64,000 nt of DNA from Hymenobacter siberiensis (GTDB lineage: Bacteria > Bacteroidota > Bacteroidia > Cytophagales > Hymenobacteraceae): the NCBI RefSeq assembly GCF_018967845.1, contig NZ_JAHLZZ010000001.1, positions 2,170,001 to 2,234,000 on the forward strand, given 5' to 3'. Made by a program: the position numbers and the translations under genes. Shown piece after piece: positions 36,498-44,727 of this stretch; position 1 is the first letter of the stretch, and the number at the start of each line of letters is the position of its first letter. Below the pieces are notes generated by a model, which did no database searches, had not been told where the DNA came from, and saw only the letters and a program-made list of their open reading frames with translations.

Positions 36498-37473
36498 ATG
36501 TCCGGTACCACTCTGCAAGCCATCAGTATCTATAGGCTGCTGGTGCCGCTGCGCGAGCCGTTCGTGATTTCCCTCGGGCCGCTGCTGGCGGTGGAGAATA
36601 TCATTGTGGTCCTGCGCACGGCCGATGGCCACGTCGGCTACGGTGAGTGCAGCCCCTTCCTCACCATTAGCGGCGAGAGCGTGGACATCTGATTCATCGT
36701 GGGGCAGTATTTTGCCCCCGCGCTCATGGGCCGCGATGCGCTGGATTTTGCCGGTAACCTCGCCGAGCTGGACCGCATCATTTACGGCAACAGCAGCATC
36801 AAAAGCGCTTTCGATATTGCCTGGCACGACACCGCGGCCCAGCACGCGGGCCAGCTGCTCTATGAATTCCTGGGTGGGAAAAACGACAAAGTTCTCACCA
36901 CCGACATGACCGTGAGCCTCGGCCCGCCCGCCAAAATGCAGGCCGATGCCGTGCGCTTTCAGCGGGAGGGCTTCCCGGCCATCAAAGTGAAGCTGGGCGG
37001 GCATTGGTCCCGCGCACCCGCTGCGCATCGACGCCAACCAGGGCTGGGCGACGGCCGATAACGCCATTGCCGTGCTTCAGCCCCTGGCCGGGTGCGGGCG
37101 GCCTCGCCCATTCCAATCATGGCCGTCGAAAGCTGCGGCGACGAGCACGACGCGGCCCGCCTTATCCAGCTGCAAGCCTGCCAGATGCTGAATATCAAGC
37201 TGGGCAAGTCCTCGGGCTTCCATCGGGCGCAAAAAATAGCGCAGCTGGGCCAGGCCGCCGGCCTCACGTTGCAAGTGGGCGGCTTCCTCGAATCGCGCCT
37301 CGGCATGACGGCCGCCGCCCACTTGGCCCTCAGCAACCCGGCCATCCAGCACTGCGATTTCGATACCCCGCTCATGTTTGCGGCAGACCCGGTGGTGGGT
37401 GGCTTCCGCTACCGGCCTGGGCGCTGGCATCGACGAGGCCTGGCTGCGCCGCGCCGAGCAGGTGCATTTTTGA
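36498..37473 (+). pseudogene. Decayed enolase-superfamily enzyme (dipeptide epimerase / muconate-cycloisomerase-like)
   Basis: It begins MSGTTLQAISIYRLLVPLRE with the capping domain GYGECSPFLTISGESVD, then a TGA at 36690-36692. The next frame holds VGQYFAPALMGRDALDFAGN through GFPAIKVKLGG. Sequence between KLGG and RIDANQGW is partly lost near 37000. The strand with the second metal ligand (EEPI) is missing near 37092. MAVESCGDEHDA carries Val where the family has the third metal Asp. The end, GLGAGIDEAWLRRAEQV, is in yet another frame. The lesions rule out activity. The intact enzyme probably epimerised L-Ala-L-Glu-type dipeptides or related acids. Confidence 0.88.
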
Positions 37474-37728
37474 TAAGCCGGCCCTGCTCACGGTTTGTTC
37501 CAACTATTTCCCAAGCCCTGTTACCTCGGTTGGTGGGGCTGAGCAGGACTACTGCCTAGCGTGTTGAGCAAAATAAACGCAGGGGTAGGCTCCTTGCTGA
37601 AACGAATTTATAGATACTTACGGGTTTTCAGAAACAATCCCAGGCGAGCGTGGCTTGAGATAGGTGTGCTATTTGCAATGACGTAACTGGCAAGAAACTG
37701 GCAATAAATCATCATTTTTCAGAAGGGA

Positions 37729-37908
37729 ATGCTAAGAAAATTCAAACTATCAGAATTGCTTATTCTGTTTCTAGTCGTGTTTTTGATATTCGTGTCGGAG
37801 TACTACTACCTGGTTTTGAAGGACCATGACCGGGCGCTATTTATTGGGTTGTGGCCCCCAACCATGTTGCTGTTTCTGGTATACTTCAACTTGAAAAAAC
37901 AACAATAA
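37729..37908 (+). CDS. Micro-ORF 1: 59-residue two-helix membrane peptide
   Basis: ATG 37729 is preceded by AGAAGG (37721-37726), a good ribosome site. The peptide begins MLRKFKLSELLILFLVVFLI and has a second hydrophobic stretch ALFIGLWPPTMLLFLVYFNL, ending in KKQQ. It predicts two transmembrane helices. It is AT-rich relative to the window. One base separates it from the next micro-ORF, so they are probably translated from one transcript. Family unknown. Confidence 0.6.
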   Translation: MLRKFKLSELLILFLVVFLIFVSEYYYLVLKDHDRALFIGLWPPTMLLFLVYFNLKKQQ

Positions 37909-37909
37909 C

Positions 37910-38047
37910 ATGGACAACGCCGATATTTTACTGTTTACTCTTTTGGTGGTTCCCGCGTTTATTGTTTTTGCATTCCTTACTATCAGAGAGTTTGCGCAAG
38001 CTGGCGAGAGCGACTTCAAACCCGATTCTGATAAGCGACTCAGGTAG
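37910..38047 (+). CDS. Micro-ORF 2: 45-residue single-helix membrane peptide
   Basis: ATG 37910 starts two bases after the stop of micro-ORF 1. The peptide begins MDNADILLFTLLVVPAFIVF and continues AFLTIREFAQ, one predicted helix, with a charged C-terminal tail. No ribosome site of its own is obvious, so translational coupling is likely. A very long hairpin follows 45 bases downstream. Function unknown. Confidence 0.55.
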   Translation: MDNADILLFTLLVVPAFIVFAFLTIREFAQAGESDFKPDSDKRLR

Positions 38048-38092
38048 CTGACTGGCCGCGTCGGTAGCATAGAAAAAAGCAGGCCATGCCTT

Positions 38093-38215
38093 CCCTTCCG
38101 TCACCGTGGTCTAATCCAGCGTGGTACGACAACTAAAAAGTTGTCGTACCACGCTGGATTAGACCACGGTGACGGAAGGGTTTAGTGGTGCGACGACTTT
38201 TTGGTCGTCGCACCA
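38093..38215. repeat. Perfect 42-bp-arm palindrome plus a related hairpin
   Basis: Arms 38093-38134 and 38139-38180 are exact complements around an AAAA loop. A second hairpin, TGGTGCGACGAC (38186-38197) with its complement (38204-38215), repeats the inner motif of the first (TGGTACGACAAC) with two changes. The pair lies between the micro-ORFs and the convergent metalloprotease gene. It could terminate both transcripts, but it is far larger than needed. Confidence 0.8.
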
Positions 38216-38248
38216 TTATGTTTCAGCTAATTGTTGATTGGTAACCAA

Positions 38249-40695
38249 TTAGTTAACCACCAGGCGCACGGTTGTGCCGTTGCCGCGCACCACGTATAGG
38301 CCCGGCGCAAGGGCCGCCAGCTCCAGCCGAAGCGTACTGCTGTCGGCTTGCATAGCTGATAGGCGCACCCGGCCGGACAAATCCAGCACCTGCACCAGCT
38401 GGCCGGCTACAAGGCCCGTCACCGTAACCGTGCCAGCGGCCGGATTGGGCCACATCTGCAGCCGGGCCACCGCGCTGGCGGGCACGGGCACGGCGCGTAC
38501 CGGCGACAGGCTTTCGGGGCCGTTGTTGTCCACCTGGCGCAAGCGGTAGTACGCCGTGGGGCCGGGGTAGGTGGCCAGGGCCACATCGTCGAACTGATAG
38601 CTGCGGGGCGTGCTGCTGCTGCCCGGGCCGTGTACCCAGCCCAGGCGGCGGAAAATCGTGCCATCGGCAGAAGTCTCGATGGCAAAGCCAGCGTTGTTTT
38701 TCTCCGAAGCCGTGTGCCAGCTCAGGTGCGCCGTGGGGCCGTGGGCTTCGGCCGTGAAGGCAGTCAGCTCCACGGACAAGGGGCCTGCCAGGGTAATGTT
38801 GGCATTATTGATGGCAAAAAACACGTTGTTCAGCGCCTGAATTTTGATGCGACCCTGGGTCGTATTCACATTGGGGAGCTGCACCGATTGGATGCCATCG
38901 TTGGGCGTGCTGGCCAGCAGCACGGTGGGGAAGGTCAGGCCCCCATCAGTCGAGAAAAGTACCTGCACATTGGGGCAGCTCACTGGGGCCTGGTCGGTGC
39001 TCAACACGCTCCAGGTGAGGGTGTAGGTGCTGCCTCGGCCGGCCCCTTTGCCGCGCCGGGGGCCGTCACGGCAAAGGGGGCGGCCGAGGCCACGGCCAGG
39101 GTCACGTTGGCCCCCGTCACGCCGCTGTGGTTGTCGCGCGCCGTGAGGCGGAAATTGAGGGTGCGAGCCACCTGGGGCAGTATTTCGCCCAGCGAGGCCG
39201 TGTTGGCCAGCAGCGATGTCAGGTTGGGAAACGTGCGGGCCGGGCTGGTCTCGGGCGCAAAGCTGCGAAACAGCGGCGGACCCGAAGCATCGGTGGCCGC
39301 ACCGGCCAGGCCGCTGGCATTGCCTATGTCCAGCTCTTCCCAGGAATAGGTGAGGACGTCGCCGTTGGGGTCGGTGCCGTTGCCGGCGAGGGTGAAGGGG
39401 GTGCCCTGCGGAATGGTGTAGGTGTTGCTGGCCGGCACGCTCAGGCTGGGCGGCTGGTTGCCGGTGGTCGTGAAGCTGCCGCAGTTTAGGCTGGGCACGA
39501 TGGTACTCAGGCTGCCGGCGTGAAAATAGTCGATGCCCGCGCCCACGTTGTCGGGGGCGCAGCGAGAGTCGTACGACATGATGGTGTTGCCCGCACCCGG
39601 CTCGAAGGCCAGCGTGAGGCTGCGGTTACCGCCGCCGCAATTGCCCTGGTCGCCATTAAATGTATGCTCGGAGCCGAGCTGGTGGCCTATTTCGTGGATT
39701 ACCACGGTGGCCATCAGGGCCGCTGAGCTCCCGGTGGAAGCGCCGCTGGCTTTGTACGGGTCGTAGCAAGTCACATCTACGTAAGCTACGCCCGAGTAGC
39801 CGCCGCTGCGGTAGCCCAGCACATGGCCCAGTTCGTAGTTGCCGGAGCCAATGACTTGGTCTATCTTACTTTGGTTCTCAGTCAGCAAGCTTGCGAGGTT
39901 GTTGTTGGTATAAGGGTCGGTGGTGGCATCGGTGAAAATGAGCTGGTCGTTGTTGCCTACCAGCTGCAGGCGCACGGCCAGGTCGCGCTCATACACCGCG
40001 TTCAGGGAATTCACCAGTGTTACCATGCTGGCCAGGGCATTGGCCATGGTGTTGCCACCCAGCTGCTGGGTGTACTCGCCGGTGGCGGCCATGGCCAGCC
40101 GCAGCACGCGCAATTGGCTGCCATATGGCGCGGGTGGGGTGGGCGCGGTGCCCCCGGCGGGCCGTTGCACCCGGCCGGGCACCGGCAAGACCCCGCAGGC
40201 AAACTCCGGCAGCGCGTCGGGGTGGCTCTGGTAGCGGTTGGCGGTACCGGGGTCGGCTTCGATAACGAGGGTGCTGGTGAGATTAAGCACCTGGGCGTGT
40301 ATTCCGGCGGGTGAGGTTTCGAGGCGCACTGAGGCGGTGGGCTCGTCGAGCCCGTGCCCGGCGTAGGTGGCCAGCTGCGGATAACGGGCCGCCAGCGCGG
40401 GGGCCATCACCGGCGCTTTGGTGAGGGCGAAGCGGTGCAGCGTGCCGTCGGGGTAGGGCAGTTCCAGGGTGACGGCGGCGGGGCTGGTTTCGGAAGGCGC
40501 ACTGGCCAGGCGGGCGTCCAGCTGCGTGGCATCGAGGATAAACCAGCTGCCGGAGGTTTTCGGGGCCATGTCGCCATTGCGGGCGGCCGGGGCTGGCTGC
40601 CACAGTGGGGCCGGGGTTTGAGCGCTGCCCACCCGGGGGCATAGCAATAGCGCAGAAATCAGCGCAAAAGAAATCTTGCCGTATCGAAAATCCAT
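38249..40695 (-). pseudogene. Reprolysin-like T9SS-secreted metalloprotease, frameshifted
   Basis: It starts at 40695 with MDFRYGKISFALISALLLCP, a signal peptide. A prodomain-like region precedes the catalytic domain, with HEIGHQLGSEHTF and the Met-turn GNTIMSYDSRC, the HExxHxxGxxH zinc site of metzincins. A PKD/cadherin-like stretch follows. Near 39020 the frame breaks in AAKGPAE. The shifted frame continues GSTYTLTWSVLSTDQAPV, then a fibronectin-like part (LSWHTASEKNNAGFAIE) and a type A sorting domain (LQMWPNPAAGTV ... GLYVVRG). One base restores about 815 codons. If real, the shift removes the sorting domain. An IS5 copy lies 33 bases before the start codon. Confidence 0.82.
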
Positions 40696-40727
40696 ATTAA
40701 TCAAGCGCAGACCGGGTACTATACGAT

Positions 40728-41642
40728 GAAGCTGTTTAGAAAGTCGGCTTTTGGTTGATTTTTCGCAAAAAGATGACGACAAAGGCGAGCCAGTGCCAGG
40801 CCAGCCAATTGCCGACGCTGGTTTCGTAGCGCACGAGCAACGTTTTAAAGCCGTCGAGCCAAGCGTTGGCGTGTTCGACCACGACGCGGCGGCGGTAGAG
40901 TTCGGGATCGAAAAAGGTGTCGTCGTCGGTCTGCCAGTCGGCGGCGCGGCGGTTGCGGGGAATGTTGGCCTCGATGTCGCGCCGGGCGCATTCCTGACGA
41001 AAGCCTTGGGTGTCAAAGGCTTTGTCGGCGTTCAGAAACAGCCCGGCGACGGGAATATTGGCCGCTTCGAGCGAGGCGCAGATTTCCCCGAACAAGGCGT
41101 TGAGCTGGTGGGTGTCGTGGTGGTTGCCCGCCTGCGGGCTGGCGCAGGCCAGCGGCTGTCCCCGGTTATCGGCCAAGAAGAGGGCTGTGGTGGTACGGGC
41201 TTTCTTGCGGCCCTGATAGCCGACGGCCTCCCCGCCGTTCTTGGCGGGCGTGTGGCTGCCGTCGAGTTGGACGCTGGAACAGTCCAGATGGGCCCCGTTT
41301 TCGCGCAACAAGCGGAGCCATACCCCTTGCCAGGACCCGTCCTTGCGCCACGCATTAAAGCGGGCGTACACGCCCTGCCAGGTCAGCGATGCGCCCGTAA
41401 AAAACTGTTTAACAGGCAATAATCGCCATTGACAGCCGCTTTTGAGTTTGTAGAGAATGGCTTCCACCAACTCGGCCGGCTCCACGATCGAGGGGCGGCC
41501 ATGGGCGGAGAAGGTGAGCGCGGGCAGAATCCATTGGCGAATCATATCTTTGGACAGGACTTCCATTAAAATGCGAAAAAAGGAGTGTTACACCTCAAAT
41601 TTCGCGCTTTTTTGGGAGTCCTTTGACTTTCTAAACAGCTTC
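40728..41642 (-). mobile_element. IS5-type insertion sequence, copy 1
   Basis: A 915-bp element bounded by perfect 18-bp inverted ends, GAAGCTGTTTAGAAAGTC at 40728-40745 and complement at 41625-41642. It is flanked by 3-bp target duplications GAT (40725-40727 and 41643-41645). It holds one transposase gene on the minus strand. Copy 2 at 43686-44600 has the same length and nearly the same sequence, so the element moved recently. Confidence 0.92.
40736..41566 (-). CDS. IS5 family transposase (copy 1)
   Basis: A 276-residue DDE transposase. The N-terminal IS5 region holds YKLKSGCQWRLLP. Catalytic residues appear in VQLDGSHTPAKNGG (first Asp), FLNADKAFDT (second Asp) and VVEHANAWLDGFKTL (Glu). 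It is encoded in a single frame. The stop codon falls inside the terminal inverted repeat. It differs from copy 2 at one residue, Ile versus Val at position 27. Confidence 0.95.
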   Translation of the reverse strand: MEVLSKDMIRQWILPALTFSAHGRPSIVEPAELVEAILYKLKSGCQWRLLPVKQFFTGASLTWQGVYARFNAWRKDGSWQGVWLRLLRENGAHLDCSSVQLDGSHTPAKNGGEAVGYQGRKKARTTTALFLADNRGQPLACASPQAGNHHDTHQLNALFGEICASLEAANIPVAGLFLNADKAFDTQGFRQECARRDIEANIPRNRRAADWQTDDDTFFDPELYRRRVVVEHANAWLDGFKTLLVRYETSVGNWLAWHWLAFVVIFLRKINQKPTF

Positions 41643-41649
41643 GATAGCT

Positions 41650-42858
41650 GTACTCTACCCTACTAAAAGTCAGGCAAGGCAAAAAAACGGGGCGGCCCGA
41701 CCTTTGAGGTTCCTACACGCTCAACTCGTTCCGCCCCATGAAGCAACGCCTCATCGCCAAAATTACGACCGTTTTACAACACCTGCCGGTGGTGCGCAAC
41801 CTGGCTCGCCAAAAGTTTGTGAGCCAGTTCATTATCGCGCTGATAAAAAGCCGCAACGTCCAATTCTGCGAGGTGGCCCAGCACTTGAACGATGCCGTCA
41901 AGTTGGCCTCGAACGAAACCCGGATTCAGGATTTTTTCCGCGAAACGGACCTGAACTATCTGGTGCTGGCGCAGTTAGTGCTGGGCCTGCTGCCGGCCCA
42001 GGGCAAGCTGCGCCTGTGCCTGGACCGCACGGAGTGGGATTTCGGCCAGTGCCAGGTCAATATCCTGCTCGTGACCGTGGGTCAGGGCGCGTTTCACGTG
42101 CCCCTCTACTGGGAACTGCTCGACAACCGCAGCGGCAATTCCAACGCGGCTGACCGCATCGCCCTGCTCCGGGTCTGCGTCCAGGTGCTGGGCAAAGACC
42201 GGATTGGCCTGGTGCTGGGCGACCGCGAATTCGTGGGCCATGCCTGGTTCAAATGGCTCAAGGACAACGGACTGCCTTTTGTTATGCGTCTACCCCGGCA
42301 CCACCTGCTCACTCACCCGAGTGGCCGCCGGCAAGCCATTACGGACCTGGGCCTGGCCGTCGGACAGACCCGGCGCTTCGCCCAGTGCCAGGTCGACGGG
42401 GTCTGGGGACAGGTCTGGGTCAAGGCCTTGACGGACGGGGATTTCCTCTTTCTTTTTGGCAACGTGGGCCTGCCGTACATGGGGCAGCTCTACGCCAAGC
42501 GCTGGACCATCGAGCAGTGCTTTCAGAACCTCAAAGGTCGGGGCTTCAACCTGGAGGCCAGTCACTTGCGCTGCCACCTGAAGTTGCGCAAGCTCGTGGC
42601 CCTGGTCAGTCTGGCGTACGCCTTTTGCCTGGGCGTGGGCACGGTAGCCGACCGGAAAAGCCAGCCCATCGGCCGCAAAAACCACGGCTACCGAGCCATG
42701 AGCCTTAGCCGACACGGCTTAAATATCCTGCGCCAGCTCAGCCGCCCCGGTACCGGGGCGGCTGAGAAGCTCGCCCGAATGGTGGAAACAGTATTGCGCT
42801 GGTTTTGCTGGCAAATTACTCGATATCAATTCACTAGAAAAATAGTAGGGTAGAGTAC
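41650..42858 (+). mobile_element. IS4-type insertion sequence
   Basis: A 1209-bp element with perfect 15-bp ends, GTACTCTACCCTACT at 41650-41664 and complement at 42844-42858. It is flanked by GATAGCT at 41643-41649 and 42859-42865, a 7-bp target duplication. That target includes the GAT next to IS5 copy 1, so the IS4 element entered directly at the edge of the IS5 element, after it. Confidence 0.88.
41738..42853 (+). CDS. IS4 family transposase
   Basis: A 371-residue transposase. It starts MKQRLIAKITTVLQHLPVV. LCLDRTEWDFGQ carries the first catalytic Asp, GLVLGDREFVGHAW the second, and YAKRWTIEQCFQNLKGRGFN the Y-(2)-R-(3)-E signature of IS4. The C-terminus ends inside the right inverted repeat. 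The reading frame is intact, so the element may still be active. Confidence 0.95.
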   Translation: MKQRLIAKITTVLQHLPVVRNLARQKFVSQFIIALIKSRNVQFCEVAQHLNDAVKLASNETRIQDFFRETDLNYLVLAQLVLGLLPAQGKLRLCLDRTEWDFGQCQVNILLVTVGQGAFHVPLYWELLDNRSGNSNAADRIALLRVCVQVLGKDRIGLVLGDREFVGHAWFKWLKDNGLPFVMRLPRHHLLTHPSGRRQAITDLGLAVGQTRRFAQCQVDGVWGQVWVKALTDGDFLFLFGNVGLPYMGQLYAKRWTIEQCFQNLKGRGFNLEASHLRCHLKLRKLVALVSLAYAFCLGVGTVADRKSQPIGRKNHGYRAMSLSRHGLNILRQLSRPGTGAAEKLARMVETVLRWFCWQITRYQFTRKIVG

Positions 42859-43165
42859 GATAGCTGTACAGTACAAAACCACTATTGCGGGTGAGTCCTG
42901 CCAAATGAGGAATAATATGGAGTAAAATACAAGTCAGGAAGTGAAATGAAGCTGTATTTACATCGCATATACGGCACCTTTTTGTTCGCTGCCACGCACA
43001 AGGCAAGTTATTGGCCGGCTCACTATCAAGGCGCCCAGTTGCGAATAAATATGTATTATATAAAATATTTATTTATTTAAAAAAGTCAAAATGCTTCCTC
43101 GTTCAGGGCCGTCCTACCAGGCCAATGGCCGCATTAGGGTTGCGGGCCTATTGGCTGGGTGCGCC
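42859..43165. other. AT-rich intergenic spacer between IS4 and the DCC gene
   Basis: A 307-base stretch without a recognised gene. It contains the right-hand IS4 target duplication, a strongly AT-rich run at about 43045-43085, and the 3' flank of the DCC gene. Before the insertions it was probably the region upstream of the metalloprotease gene. Confidence 0.5.
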
Positions 43166-43582
43166 TCATAAAAACCGCGTTTTCAGGGCCGGCGTGGGCA
43201 GCATGCAGCTTTCCTGTCGGCCAAACCAGCGGTAGCGGTGGCGGGCCACGAAGCGGTAGGCGGCATCGCGCCAGGCAGCGGGCAGCACCCGGCCCAGGCC
43301 CGCTACCCGCCATACGCCGCCCAGGCCCTCGGCAATGCGCAGCACGGCGTCCGAATGCGAGTACAACTGCCCGCCGCTCAGCAGCAGCACCGATTCGGGG
43401 GCGGCCGCGACGGCGGCCGGCGTGAGGCCGTGGGCCATCAGCAGGGCCCGGCCGGCGTCGCTTTGCAGGGCCGCGAAGCGGAAGTGGCCCGCCGGGTCGC
43501 GGCGGATAACGAACTGCACAAAGCCGTTGCAGAGGTTGCACACGCCGTCGAACAGGATGGTATCAGGAACAGAATTGGGCAT
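43166..43582 (-). CDS. DCC family thiol-disulfide oxidoreductase (DUF393)
   Basis: A 138-residue protein with DTILFDGVCNLCNGFVQFVI, the D-x-DGVC-x2-C signature of the DCC family, a thioredoxin-like group. HFRFAALQSDAGRALL and SDAVLRIAEGLGG are also typical, and YRWFGRQESCML closes the domain. It is likely a cytosolic redox protein of unsettled role. It lies between the IS4 element and IS5 copy 2, whose end is about 100 bases upstream of the start. Confidence 0.92.
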   Translation of the reverse strand: MPNSVPDTILFDGVCNLCNGFVQFVIRRDPAGHFRFAALQSDAGRALLMAHGLTPAAVAAAPESVLLLSGGQLYSHSDAVLRIAEGLGGVWRVAGLGRVLPAAWRDAAYRFVARHRYRWFGRQESCMLPTPALKTRFL

Positions 43583-43685
43583 GGATTCGGCGAAAGGGGC
43601 GGTGGTGACTGCTATGTTAAACGGGCCGGCCGGGCCAATGTTGATAATTGCTGTTGCGCCGGTAATGCTTGTGCCGGGAGTTTTA

Positions 43686-44600
43686 GAAGCTGTTTAGAAA
43701 GTCAAAGGACTCCCAAAAAAGCGCGAAATTTGAGGTGTAACACTCCTTTTTTCGCATTTTAATGGAAGTCCTGTCCAAAGATATGATTCGCCAATGGATT
43801 CTGCCCGCGCTCACCTTCTCCGCCCATGGCCGCCCCTCGGTCGTGGAGCCGGCCGAGTTGGTGGAAGCCATTCTCTACAAACTCAAAAGCGGCTGTCAAT
43901 GGCGATTATTGCCTGTTAAACAGTTTTTTACGGGCGCATCGCTGACCTGGCAGGGCGTGTACGCCCGCTTTAATGCGTGGCGCAAGGACGGGTCCTGGCA
44001 AGGGGTATGGCTCCGCTTGTTGCGCGAAAACGGGGCCCATCTGGACTGTTCCAGCGTCCAACTCGACGGCAGCCACACGCCCGCCAAGAACGGCGGGGAG
44101 GCCGTCGGCTATCAGGGCCGCAAGAAAGCCCGTACCACCACAGCCCTCTTCTTGGCCGATAACCGGGGACAGCCGCTGGCCTGCGCCAGCCCGCAGGCGG
44201 GCAACCACCACGACACCCACCAGCTCAACGCCTTGTTCGGGGAAATCTGCGCCTCGCTCGAAGCGGCCAATATTCCCGTCGCCGGGCTGTTTCTGAACGC
44301 CGACAAAGCCTTTGACACCCAAGGCTTTCGTCAGGAATGCGCCCGGCGCGACATCGAGGCCAACATTCCCCGCAACCGCCGCGCCGCCGACTGGCAGACC
44401 GACGACGACACCTTTTTCGACCCCGAACTCTACCGCCGCCGCGTCGTGGTCGAACACGCCAACGCTTGGCTCGACGGCTTTAAAACGTTGCTCGTGCGCT
44501 ACGAAACCAGCGTCGGCAATTGGCTGGCCTGGCACTGGCTCGCCTTTGTCGTCATCTTTTTGCGAAAAATCAACCAAAAGCCGACTTTCTAAACAGCTTC
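43686..44600 (+). mobile_element. IS5-type insertion sequence, copy 2
   Basis: A 915-bp element, inverted relative to copy 1, with the same 18-bp ends (43686-43703 and 44583-44600). The target duplication is TTA (43683-43685 and 44601-44603), different from that of copy 1. The two copies therefore inserted independently and are not proven ends of one composite transposon. Confidence 0.92.
43762..44592 (+). CDS. IS5 family transposase (copy 2)
   Basis: A 276-residue DDE transposase, the same as copy 1 except Val at position 27. The full catalytic set (DGSHTPAKNGG, LNADKAFDT, VVEHANAW) is retained in one frame, so it is probably active. The first ATG lies 76 bases inside the element end. Confidence 0.95.
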   Translation: MEVLSKDMIRQWILPALTFSAHGRPSVVEPAELVEAILYKLKSGCQWRLLPVKQFFTGASLTWQGVYARFNAWRKDGSWQGVWLRLLRENGAHLDCSSVQLDGSHTPAKNGGEAVGYQGRKKARTTTALFLADNRGQPLACASPQAGNHHDTHQLNALFGEICASLEAANIPVAGLFLNADKAFDTQGFRQECARRDIEANIPRNRRAADWQTDDDTFFDPELYRRRVVVEHANAWLDGFKTLLVRYETSVGNWLAWHWLAFVVIFLRKINQKPTF

Positions 44601-44727
44601 TTAATGAGTTCCTGGTTGCTCGTTCTAAAAAACGGCTCAAAAGCATCCAATCAGCAACTAACTGGCGCATCCGGCTGCGCTCAGCATGGCGTTCTTTCGT
44701 TTCCCGTTTCCCGGTTTAAGTGCCGCC

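Noticed and set aside
40728..44600. Composite transposon made of two inverted IS5 copies around IS4 and the DCC gene
   Set aside because: The outer flanks differ (GAT and TTA), and each IS5 copy has its own target duplication, so there is no sign that the whole segment moved as a unit.
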